From: Candidatus Nealsonbacteria bacterium CG11_big_fil_rev_8_21_14_0_20_37_68
GTDB taxonomy: Bacteria; Patescibacteriota; Minisyncoccia; Minisyncoccales; GCA-002782225
Assembly: GCA_002787295.1 (NCBI GenBank)
Contig: PCWJ01000029.1
Coordinates: 1-9,619 of the forward strand
DNA length: 9,619 nucleotides
Direction: 5' to 3'
Each line of letters starts with the position of its first letter. The first letter of the stretch is position 1. Under the pieces are notes generated by a model. That model searched no databases. It was not told the origin of the DNA and worked only from the letters and a program-made list of their open reading frames with translations. Shown in pieces: positions 1 to 5,150 of this stretch. The position numbers and the translations under genes were made by a program.

Positions 1-82
1 CCCCGTAGAGGAATTTCGAAAAGCCCTTTCGGGGCAAAAGAAAATTTCGAAGAAATTTCCCATTCGAAATTCTCCTACGGGG
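1..82. repeat. Palindromic element copy 1 (upstream of secE)
   Basis: The left arm CCCCGTAGAGGAATTTCGAA (1-20) faces the right arm TTCGAAATTCTCCTACGGGG (63-82). The arms pair except at a GAGG/CTCC offset, and the same offset is present in the copy at 8706-8784, so these two share a sequence ancestor. A small inner hairpin GCCC/GGGC lies near 23-35. The element ends 27 bases before the secE start, and the base after it begins the tetranucleotide TAAG (83-86). Its left flank is outside the window, so a target duplication cannot be tested here. It may be a mobile MITE-like repeat or an RNA hairpin in the secE leader; the two are not exclusive. Confidence 0.75.
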
Positions 83-109
83 TAAGCCCATTGATAGCGC
101 AACCTATTT

Positions 110-295
110 ATGTTTACAAAAATTATTACTTTTTTAAAGGAAGTTAAACTGGAAATAAAAAAAGTTAATTGGCCGACGAGACAGGAAACCATAAGATATA
201 CCTTAATTGTTATTGGGATTTCAGCTGCAGTAGCTATGTTTTTAGGAGTTCTTGATTTCATTTTCACCACATTGTTAAATAAGTTTGTATTATGA
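110..295 (+). CDS. secE: Preprotein translocase subunit SecE
   Basis: Sixty-one residues, the usual size of the short bacterial SecE with one membrane segment. An amphipathic cytoplasmic N-terminus (residues 1-28) carries the family signature KKVNWPTRQE (17-26), followed by one hydrophobic helix at about 30-56. SecE clamps SecY in the inner-membrane SecYEG channel for protein export. The position directly before nusG and rplK is the classical bacterial order and supports the call. No Shine-Dalgarno sequence precedes the ATG; the leader is short and lies just behind the palindromic element at 1-82. No promoter is visible between that element and the start, so transcription probably enters from upstream of the window. 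Confidence 0.95.
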   Translation: MFTKIITFLKEVKLEIKKVNWPTRQETIRYTLIVIGISAAVAMFLGVLDFIFTTLLNKFVL

Positions 296-532
296 AATGA
301 CATCCCAAATCGGAGAGGGGTCGGGACGGGTCGCGAGAGTTCTCCGCGAAGCGGAAACTCCCGACCTAGAACCCTCCGGTTCTCCCGTGTAGGAAAACAG
401 GCTTTCGCCGAAGGCGAAAATGTTAGAAACCGTGGGTTTCTAAAGAGCGAGCCCGAACCGAGCACATAAATTATGTGCTCGGGCCAGCCATAAAGCTGGA
501 TGAGGGCGAGCGATTAGCTTTGTAATACCACT
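296..532. other. GC-rich multi-hairpin intergenic region between secE and nusG
   Basis: This 237-base stretch is clearly more GC-rich than its surroundings and contains no convincing ORF. It holds a series of separate stems: GGTCGGGA/TCCCGACC (319-326/359-366) enclosing CCGC-GAA-GCGG (344-354); AGAACC/GGTTCT (368-383); TTTCGCC-GAA-GGCGAAA (403-419); TTAGAAACC-GTG-GGTTTCTAA (423-443); CCGAGCACATAA/TTATGTGCTCGG (458-482); and CCAGC/GCTGG (484-499). It could be a structured nusG leader, a small RNA, or several decayed palindromic insertions. I do not recognise a known RNA family, and no RNase P, tmRNA or tRNA signature is visible. Confidence 0.6.
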
Positions 533-1078
533 ATGCCCAGACAACAAGCCGTAGAACAAAAAGATTGGTATGTTTTGCACACTTATTCCGGTTACGAAGA
601 TGCGGTCGCTAAAGCCCTAAAACAAAGGGTGGAGAATTTAGGTATGGAAGATAAAATTTTTAACGTTTTGGTTCCCAAAGAAAAGAAAATTAAAATTAAG
701 GACGGGAAAAGAAAAACGGTTGAAGAAAAAATTTATCCGGGTTATGTACTTGTCGAGATGATTGTTACTAATGATTCTTGGTATGTTGTTCGAAATACCC
801 CCAACGTTACTGGATTTGTGGGGGCGGGGACTACTCCGGTACCGGTCTCCCCTCAAGAAATTGAAATTTTAAAAAAGAGATTAGGGGTAGAAACTCCCCA
901 ATATAAAATTGAGGTTAAGATTGGGGACGTAGTAAAAATTATTGATGGTCCTTTCAAGGACTTCGATGGAAGGATTTCAGAAATTGATGAAGAAAGGGGG
1001 AAGGTAAAGGTTTTGGTAAATATGTTCGGTAGGGATACCCCGCTGGAATTGGATCCATTGCAGATTAAAAAAATATAA
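533..1078 (+). CDS. nusG: Transcription termination/antitermination factor NusG
   Basis: The 181 residues match the family length. The N-terminal NGN domain (about 11-115) shows WYVLHTYSGYE (12-22), YPGYVLVEM (68-76) and VRNTPNVTGFVG (86-97). The C-terminal KOW domain (about 128-181) begins VKIGDVVKIIDGPF and carries FDGRISEID and VNMFGRDTPLELD. NusG binds RNA polymerase and modulates pausing; through the KOW domain it contacts Rho or ribosomal protein S10. The start ATG at 533 leaves nine residues before the conserved WYVL, which is normal. No Shine-Dalgarno is seen. The gene lies between secE and rplK in conserved order, but the 237-base structured region upstream is unusually long for such a compact genome. 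Confidence 0.97.
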   Translation: MPRQQAVEQKDWYVLHTYSGYEDAVAKALKQRVENLGMEDKIFNVLVPKEKKIKIKDGKRKTVEEKIYPGYVLVEMIVTNDSWYVVRNTPNVTGFVGAGTTPVPVSPQEIEILKKRLGVETPQYKIEVKIGDVVKIIDGPFKDFDGRISEIDEERGKVKVLVNMFGRDTPLELDPLQIKKI

Positions 1079-1085
1079 ACTATCA

Positions 1086-1150
1086 ACGAATGTACGAATC
1101 CTTTACGAATATACGAATATTCGTAAATTCGTACTGATTCGTAAATTCGC
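1086..1150. repeat. Symmetric ACGAAT / ATTCGT array (long imperfect palindrome) between nusG and rplK
   Basis: Four copies of ACGAAT (1086-1091, 1094-1099, 1105-1110, 1113-1118) are followed immediately by four copies of its reverse complement ATTCGT (1119-1124, 1127-1132, 1137-1142, and 1145-1150 with the last base C). The spacers are 2, 5 and 2 bases on the left and 2, 4 and 2 on the right. The axis falls between 1118 and 1119. The transcript could fold into one hairpin of about 30 base pairs ending six bases before the rplK start. No T-run follows, so it is not a typical terminator. It may be a repeat-derived palindrome or a translational control element. Confidence 0.8.
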
Positions 1151-1156
1151 TGATTT

Positions 1157-1579
1157 ATGAAAAAAATAAAAGCAATCATTAAGCTTCAAATACCGGCTGG
1201 TCAAGCAACACCGGCGCCTCCGGTGGGACCGGCTTTGGCTCAACATGGAGTCAATATTGCTGAATTTTGTCAGAAATTTAATGAACAGACTAAACAAAGT
1301 CAAGGATTTAAAATTCCGGTAGAAATTACGGTTTTTGAGGATAGAACCTATAATTTTAAGTTAAAACAACCCCCGGCTTCGGAACTTTTAAAGAAGGCAG
1401 CCGGAATAGAGAAGGGTTCTGGCGAACAGAGAAAAACCAAAGTGGCTAAAATAAGCCAAACTCAACTCAAAGAAATTGCCCAAAAGAAAATGGAAGATTT
1501 AAATACAAAAGATATTGCAAAAGCAATGAAAATTATTGAAGGAACTGCCAAATCAATGGGAATTGAAATAGTGCCATAA
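1157..1579 (+). CDS. rplK: 50S ribosomal protein L11
   Basis: The 140 residues equal the family length. The N-terminal domain (1 to about 70) has the conserved motif PAGQATPAPPVGPALAQHG (13-31). The QPPAS hinge (71-75) leads to the rRNA-binding C-terminal domain (about 76-140) with DLNTKDIAKAMKIIEGTAKSMGI near the end. L11 binds 23S rRNA at the GTPase-associated centre and is needed for factor binding and stringent-response sensing. The ATG at 1157 follows the ACGAAT/ATTCGT hairpin after six bases, leaving little room for a Shine-Dalgarno sequence, and none is seen. The usual partner rplA (L1) does not follow; a deoxynucleotide gene begins seven bases after the stop. Confidence 0.97.
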   Translation: MKKIKAIIKLQIPAGQATPAPPVGPALAQHGVNIAEFCQKFNEQTKQSQGFKIPVEITVFEDRTYNFKLKQPPASELLKKAAGIEKGSGEQRKTKVAKISQTQLKEIAQKKMEDLNTKDIAKAMKIIEGTAKSMGIEIVP

Positions 1580-1586
1580 AAATTTA

Positions 1587-2141
1587 TTGTATAGAAATTT
1601 TCCAAAAATTTTTTTGAATAATAAAAAAAGACCTGGCAAAACTGAATATTATTTAAATATTGCCAAAGAGGTTGCCCGAAGATCAACTTGTTTTAGATAT
1701 CAAGCAGGAACAATAATTGTTCGTGACGATCAAATTATTGCCACTGGTTATATTGGCGCTCCTCGGAAGACCAAAGATTGTTTCGAAAGGGCATTTTGTA
1801 TTCGGGACCAACAAAAAATTCCTCATGGCCAAAGATACGAACTTTGTCGTAGTTGTCACTCTGAAATGAATGCCATCATTAACGCTGCTCGAGCCGGAGT
1901 AACTCTTTTAAATGGCGATATGTACTGTTATGGATTAAATCCGAAAGATGGAAAAGAAATCAATTCTTTTCCTTGTTTTTTATGTAAAAAGATGATTATT
2001 AATGCAGGACTAAAGAGAGTAATTTGCTCGACCAAGGATAAAGAAATAAAAATATTTTTAGTAGAAGATTGGGTTAAAGACTGGCAAGAAAGAGATATTT
2101 TAGATGATGAGTATCAATATGGACAAGATCAAAAAGTTTAA
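1587..2141 (+). CDS. dCMP deaminase (zinc-dependent cytidine/deoxycytidylate deaminase family)
   Basis: The product hydrolyses dCMP to dUMP, the substrate of thymidylate synthase, which is encoded two genes downstream. Seen in the sequence: RRSTCFRYQAGTIIVRD (31-47), GYIGAPR (54-60), the zinc and catalytic motif CHSEMNAI (90-97, ligand His91, proton shuttle Glu93) and PCFLC (129-133, ligands Cys130 and Cys133). The start is uncertain because there is no in-frame ATG before the conserved core. TTG at 1587 gives 184 residues; TTG at 1614 gives 175 and begins MNNKKRPGKTEYY, closer to typical family N-termini. Neither has a Shine-Dalgarno sequence. It lies 7 bases after rplK and 3 bases before tmk, so co-transcription is likely. 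The C-terminal tail is acidic and of no clear function. Confidence 0.88.
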   Translation: MYRNFPKIFLNNKKRPGKTEYYLNIAKEVARRSTCFRYQAGTIIVRDDQIIATGYIGAPRKTKDCFERAFCIRDQQKIPHGQRYELCRSCHSEMNAIINAARAGVTLLNGDMYCYGLNPKDGKEINSFPCFLCKKMIINAGLKRVICSTKDKEIKIFLVEDWVKDWQERDILDDEYQYGQDQKV

Positions 2142-2144
2142 AAA

Positions 2145-2702
2145 ATGCAAAAAAATCCTTATGCCGGAAAATTCATTGTTTTTGAGGGTCTTGATGGTTC
2201 GGGCCAGAGTACCCAGGCAAACCTTCTTAAAGATTTTTTATTGGAGAAGAATTTTAATGTAATTTTAACCAAGGAGCCAACTCAGGATTCTGAAGCCGGA
2301 AAAAAAATCAGAAAGATTTTAGATAAAAAAGCAGGGGTTCAACCCCTGCAATTACAAAAGCTATTTGCTCAAGATAGAAAAGAGCATTTAGAAAATATTA
2401 TTATTCCTGCTCTCAAAGAGGGTAAAATTGTTATTTCTGATCGCTATTTTTTTTCTTCTTTTGCCTACGGATCGGCTTCGGGTGTTAATTTAGAGTGGTT
2501 AATCAAAATAAATGATGAATTTTTGTTGCCCAACCTAACCTTTATTTTGAAAGTAAGCCCCAAAATTTGTCTTGGGCGCATTAAAAAAAGAGGAGATAAA
2601 ATAACTCTTTTTGAAGAAAAAAAAAAGTCTGGGAAGTTTATAAAATCTTGCCAAAGCTGTTTGAAAATGTTTACCCCGTTAGAAAATCTGAGAAAAAATT
2701 AA
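2145..2702 (+). CDS. tmk: Thymidylate kinase, zero-frame product ending prematurely after an A10 run
   Basis: dTMP kinase converts dTMP to dTDP with ATP. Visible parts: P-loop FEGLDGSGQST (13-23), in which the Walker A lysine is Gln; KEPTQDSEAGKKIR (43-56); the DRYFFSSFAYGSASG substrate motif (97-111); and a lid-like RIKKRGDKITLFEE near 144-157. From residue 161 the zero frame stops resembling the family and ends at TAA (2700-2702), giving 185 residues. A -1 shift at the A10 run continues as VWEVYKILPKLFEN and later INGEKPINEVFEEVKNL, the expected C-terminal helices, to TGA at 2819-2821. The joined protein would be 225 residues, or 202 without the inserted palindrome. The cause may be slippage, a homopolymer sequencing error or a real mutation. 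It starts three bases after the deaminase stop. Confidence 0.88.
   Translation: MQKNPYAGKFIVFEGLDGSGQSTQANLLKDFLLEKNFNVILTKEPTQDSEAGKKIRKILDKKAGVQPLQLQKLFAQDRKEHLENIIIPALKEGKIVISDRYFFSSFAYGSASGVNLEWLIKINDEFLLPNLTFILKVSPKICLGRIKKRGDKITLFEEKKKSGKFIKSCQSCLKMFTPLENLRKN
2617..2627 (+). other. A10 homopolymer / A-AAA-AAG slippery site in tmk
   Basis: Ten A residues (2617-2626) are followed by G. In the zero frame this contains the heptamer A AAA AAG (2621-2627), the same slip sequence used in E. coli dnaX. A -1 shift here exactly joins the two halves of Tmk. RNA polymerase slippage on a run of this length would have the same effect. An AGGAG lies about 26 bases upstream, further than in dnaX, and no strong downstream stem was found, so transcriptional slippage or a sequencing indel is as plausible as ribosomal frameshifting. 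Confidence 0.6.
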
Positions 2703-2821
2703 GAAGTAAAAGAAAAGATATTGATTTTTTTAACGGGGTTTATATAATAAATGGCGAGAAACCAATTAATGAGGTTTTTGAAGAAGTTAAAAATTTGGCA
2801 CATTCAAAACTAAATCTTTGA
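2619..2821 (+). CDS. tmk: C-terminal part of thymidylate kinase in the -1 frame
   Basis: Reading after the A-run in the -1 frame gives 64 codons from GTC at 2627 to TGA at 2819-2821. The sequence begins VWEVYKILPKLFEN, then a basic stretch YPVRKSEKKLRSKRKD encoded by an inserted palindrome, then NGVYIINGEKPINEVFEEV and KNLAHSKLNL. The N-terminal and C-terminal parts fit the last helices of Tmk, which close over the nucleotide site. No start codon or ribosome site of its own is visible, so it should only be made as an extension of the upstream frame. If the base count in the A-run is right and no slippage occurs, tmk here is truncated. Confidence 0.8.
2674..2738. repeat. Palindromic element copy 2, inserted within tmk, with 4-bp TTTA direct repeats
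   Basis: The element begins CCCCGTTAGAAAATC and ends GATTTTTTTAACGGGG. The outer eight bases pair perfectly and the pairing continues imperfectly. It is flanked by TTTA at 2670-2673 and 2739-2742. Removing the 65 bases plus one TTTA takes out 69 bases (23 codons) and rejoins GAA AAT GTT TAT ATA, giving a continuous FENVYIINGEKPINEV that reads like an ordinary Tmk C-terminus. This is strong internal evidence for an in-frame insertion with target duplication. Confidence 0.8.
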
Positions 2822-2870
2822 AAGCTCGACAGGGTTTCAAAAAAAATTTAGTCAGACAAAGGAGGCAAAA

Positions 2871-3545
2871 ATGGCGAAAAAAAGAGAGTTTCTTAAGGTT
2901 TTAACGATTAGGGCTAGAGATTTACCTGAAGCTTGGTGGTTGAGTATGGAGAGATTATTTGAGTCAGGTTACAAATATAAGATTGATAAAGGGAGTTTTG
3001 CTGGTCAGCAAAGAATGGAATTTGATTTTGTAACTATTCAAATTCTTCATCCGGGAATAAGACCTCTGGTTCCTGGTATCGATCTTCCCCAAGGTGTTCC
3101 GCCGCCGGCCGACATTGATTATATCCAAAAAGATTACATTTTTTATATGATGACTTCTATAAAAAAACCTAACGAAGCATACACTTATGGAGAATATTTG
3201 GAGGATCAAATTCCTAAAGTAATTAAAATGTATAAAGAAGGCGGTTTTGAAACAAACCAAGCCTGCATGAGAATAGGTGATGCCAACTCTCTTACGTTAT
3301 CCGACCCACCATGCTTAACAAAAATTGATACCAGGATAAGATACGGGAAACTTCATTTCCACGTCGATTTCCGCTCTTGGGATTTATGGGCAGGATTTCC
3401 AACGAATTTAGCAGCTATCCAGCTTCTAAAAGAATATATGGCTTCAGAAATTGGAGTGAAAGATGGAGAGATTATTGCTACCAGCAAGGGGCTCCATCTT
3501 TATGAGCACTCTTGGGAGTTAGCTAAGGTCGTTTTGAGGAGATAG
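2871..3545 (+). CDS. thyA: Thymidylate synthase, archaeal-type (ThyA family)
   Basis: This enzyme methylates dUMP to dTMP with methylene-tetrahydrofolate. At 224 residues it is shorter than the usual bacterial ThyA (about 264) and close in length and style to the archaeal branch. Catalytic landmarks: SDPPCLTKID with nucleophile Cys148; phosphate-binding FRSWDLWAGFPTN (167-179), with Arg168, Asp171 and Asn179 matching E. coli Arg166, Asp169 and Asn177; and LHLYEHSW (208-215), with His209 and Tyr211 for the sugar. Asn179 favours dUMP over dCMP. The N-terminal half is divergent. The start at 2871 is fixed by a good Shine-Dalgarno (AAAGGAGG, 2858-2865). It follows the tmk continuation by 49 bases and is closed by a terminator. 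With the upstream deaminase and Tmk it completes a dTMP pathway. Confidence 0.82.
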   Translation: MAKKREFLKVLTIRARDLPEAWWLSMERLFESGYKYKIDKGSFAGQQRMEFDFVTIQILHPGIRPLVPGIDLPQGVPPPADIDYIQKDYIFYMMTSIKKPNEAYTYGEYLEDQIPKVIKMYKEGGFETNQACMRIGDANSLTLSDPPCLTKIDTRIRYGKLHFHVDFRSWDLWAGFPTNLAAIQLLKEYMASEIGVKDGEIIATSKGLHLYEHSWELAKVVLRR

Positions 3546-3557
3546 ATAAAATTATAG

Positions 3558-3592
3558 GCCTTTGGGTTTTTTCTCAAGGGCTTTTATTTTTT
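3558..3592 (+). terminator. Rho-independent terminator after thyA
   Basis: GCCTTTG (3558-3564) pairs with CAAGGGC (3575-3581), including one G-U pair. The loop is T-rich, and TTTTATTTTTT follows directly. It begins 13 bases after the thyA stop and ends just before the deoC promoter, so it separates the two transcription units. Confidence 0.7.
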
Positions 3593-3618
3593 CCACAGAT
3601 GTTCTATAATAAAAATGT
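3582..3618 (+). promoter_or_regulatory. Promoter of deoC, apparently (near-)leaderless
   Basis: A perfect -10 box TATAAT lies at 3605-3610. The matching -35 position (3582-3587, TTTTAT) is weak. Transcription would start around 3616-3619, while the deoC ATG is at 3619, leaving essentially no leader and no room for a Shine-Dalgarno sequence. Inferred from spacing only. Confidence 0.55.
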
Positions 3619-4278
3619 ATGGAATTGGCAAAATTTATTGACCACACTAATTTAAAAGCAGATGCGACCGAAGAAGATATTCGACGGACTTGCCAGGAAG
3701 CCAAAAAATACGGTTTTCGGGGAGTTTGTTTAAATCCCCGATGGGTAAAATTAGCCAAAGAAGAATTAAGGGGCAGCAGAATTAAAGTGATAGCAGTTAT
3801 CGATTGGCCTTGCGGCGCCTCGCCGACCGAGGTTCGGGTTTTTCAGACCAAAATTGCCAAGAAAGATGGAGCAGACGAACTCGATCCGGTAATGGATATA
3901 GGCAATTTTAAAATGGGGAAATATGATTTAGTTTTAGAAGACCTCAAAAAATTAGCCAAAGTTTTACCAACTAAAGTAATTATTGAGTCAGGCTTCTTAA
4001 CTGACGAGGAAATAAAAAAGGCTTCCCAACTTGTACAAGAATCAAATGCTTTTTGCGTTAAAACTTCGACCGGAGCAGAATCCTTGGTAGATATTGACGA
4101 AAAGGTAAAACATGTTAAGATAATGCGTAAAGCCGTCGGTCCTAAATTTTTAATTAAAGCTGCCGGCGGTATTAGAACCTTAAAAGACGTAAAACGGATG
4201 CTGGAAGCCGGAGCCAATATAATTGGCACCAGTGCCGGTCTTGCTATTATGGAAGAAAAGGAGGTAAAAAGTGAGTGA
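3619..4278 (+). CDS. deoC: Deoxyribose-phosphate aldolase
   Basis: DeoC cleaves 2-deoxyribose 5-phosphate to glyceraldehyde 3-phosphate and acetaldehyde. The 219-residue TIM barrel has the family landmarks: FIDHTNLKADATEEDI (6-21), GVCLNPRWV (35-43), the acidic GADELDPVMDIG (84-95, Asp89 near the position of E. coli Asp102), the Schiff-base lysine in CVKTSTG (Lys148) and the second lysine in IKAAGGIRT (Lys180), then GANIIGTSAG (198-207). The ATG at 3619 gives the expected N-terminus and is preceded by a promoter but no Shine-Dalgarno. The last eight bases overlap the next gene, whose Shine-Dalgarno lies inside the deoC end, so the two are translationally coupled. This suggests deoxyribose 5-phosphate comes from the partner enzyme. 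Confidence 0.95.
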   Translation: MELAKFIDHTNLKADATEEDIRRTCQEAKKYGFRGVCLNPRWVKLAKEELRGSRIKVIAVIDWPCGASPTEVRVFQTKIAKKDGADELDPVMDIGNFKMGKYDLVLEDLKKLAKVLPTKVIIESGFLTDEEIKKASQLVQESNAFCVKTSTGAESLVDIDEKVKHVKIMRKAVGPKFLIKAAGGIRTLKDVKRMLEAGANIIGTSAGLAIMEEKEVKSE

Positions 4279-4945
4279 GAGAAAAATTGTTAAGATTCAG
4301 ACAGTCACTTACTTGGGTGGACCCATCGATGCAGCCAAAGATTATGGAGTGCGTTGGCGTCAGAGAATAAAACCTCAGCTTGTAAACTTAAAGAAAAAGA
4401 TAGAGGAAACATTAAATAAAGAATACCCTGAATGCGAAATTCTCGTTGACCTGAAAATTCAAGATCCGGTAGAAATGACCGAAGAAACTTTCGGTAAGTC
4501 CATTGATGAAATTCACAAAGATTTATACCAGATTAGATTATTTAATGAGCGAGAACATGCCAGGGTGGTGTTTGAAAATATAATTATTCCAGATATAAAA
4601 ATGGTGATGAGACTGAAAGAGAAAGGGGTTATCGGATTCGGGATAGTTTATTTTGCACCAGATACTCCGACCTCCGGAACTCATTGTGAAATCTGGGAAG
4701 CATCGGGTATACATTTTGAGATTATGAAAAGAATTTTTAAGGAGGTTCCGGAAAATAAAATCCCCAGTTTTCCTCTTCCTATTTTCGGTATTTCGCCTGA
4801 TGGTTTGGCCGGTTTCCCAAACTGGATTCATTCGGTATCCATTTTGTTAAATCCCGAGAGCAAAATTTTTTATAATTTCACTCAACTGATTGAGCATCTT
4901 GAACCCTGGCTTTTAGATAAAGTTCGCCAAAAGGTAGAAACCTAA
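4271..4945 (+). CDS. Nucleoside 2-deoxyribosyltransferase-like protein (possible deoxynucleotide N-hydrolase)
   Basis: I do not recognise a specific named enzyme, but two motifs fit the nucleoside 2-deoxyribosyltransferase superfamily. These are YLGGPID near the start (14-20), with WRQRI following, and TSGTHCEIWEAS (134-145), where Glu140 would be the catalytic nucleophile of the GTxxE type. The superfamily includes base-exchange enzymes and DNPH1/Rcl-type hydrolases that release deoxyribose 5-phosphate from dNMPs. The middle and C-terminal parts (PLPIFGISPDGLAGFPNW, then LIEHLEPWLLDKV) are not typical and make it longer than classical family members (224 residues). It starts with GTG behind AAGGAGGT (4258-4265), overlaps deoC by eight bases and ends just before a strong terminator. 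The link with DeoC supports a role in deoxyribosyl metabolism. Function is inferred. Confidence 0.6.
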   Translation: MSERKIVKIQTVTYLGGPIDAAKDYGVRWRQRIKPQLVNLKKKIEETLNKEYPECEILVDLKIQDPVEMTEETFGKSIDEIHKDLYQIRLFNEREHARVVFENIIIPDIKMVMRLKEKGVIGFGIVYFAPDTPTSGTHCEIWEASGIHFEIMKRIFKEVPENKIPSFPLPIFGISPDGLAGFPNWIHSVSILLNPESKIFYNFTQLIEHLEPWLLDKVRQKVET

Positions 4946-4948
4946 TTC

Positions 4949-4975
4949 AAGCCCCAATAATCTCGGGGCTTTTTT
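4949..4975 (+). terminator. Rho-independent terminator of the deoC operon
   Basis: AAGCCCC (4949-4955) pairs with GGGGCTT (4965-4971) around a nine-base loop, followed by an unbroken T-run and then GTTTTTC. It starts four bases after the stop of the 4271-4945 gene. A textbook terminator. Confidence 0.9.
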
Positions 4976-5150
4976 GTTTTTCTTAAAAATGATAAATTAT
5001 AAGAACCTGCCTCGCTCAGCTTCGGCAGAACCTTGAATGCTTTGCATTTAAGTAGATATATGCCAGCACCAAGGAAAACACAAAAAGATGCGTGGATAAA
5101 GTTATAGAATATTTAAATAGGTCAAAAAATAATAAAAAATAAATAAACGT
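4976..5150. other. Intergenic leader before gatB with two small hairpins
   Basis: No gene is supported here. CTGCC/GGCAG (5007-5011/5024-5028) encloses GCT-C-AGC (5014-5020). Next to it CTTGAATGC/GCATTTAAG (5032-5040/5044-5052) forms a nine-base stem with a TTT loop and one G-T pair. A weak promoter TTGTTT (4974-4979) with TTATAA (4997-5002), spacer 17, could serve gatB. The remaining 100 bases are AT-rich with no Shine-Dalgarno before the gatB ATG. A 15-codon ATG frame at 5060-5107 has no support. Confidence 0.4.

Noticed and set aside
300..530. tRNA, tmRNA or RNase P RNA in the secE-nusG spacer
   Set aside because: No T-loop consensus, CCA end or conserved RNase P/tmRNA core seen; left as an unclassified structured region.
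1086..1150. Possible CRISPR-like array
   Set aside because: Units are only six bases with 2-5 base spacers and switch to the reverse complement at the centre; no cas genes nearby.
853..1179. Reverse-strand open frame over nusG
   Set aside because: It is antisense to a clear nusG and crosses the palindromic array; low-complexity translation without family features.
2589..2650. A full dnaX-type programmed frameshift cassette in tmk
   Set aside because: The slip heptamer is there, but the upstream AGGAG is too distant and no stable downstream stem was found; kept only as one of several explanations.
2817..2841. TTTGAAA/TTTCAAA stem after tmk as a terminator
   Set aside because: Weak AT-rich stem with a long loop, followed by A-run rather than T-run on the + strand.
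3843..4229. Reverse-strand open frame of 128 codons over deoC
   Set aside because: Shadow of deoC, which has full catalytic motifs; no ribosome site.
5060..5107. 15-codon ATG frame (MPAPRKTQKDAWIKL) before gatB
   Set aside because: Too short, no Shine-Dalgarno, no recognised homologue; could be a gene remnant but there is no evidence.
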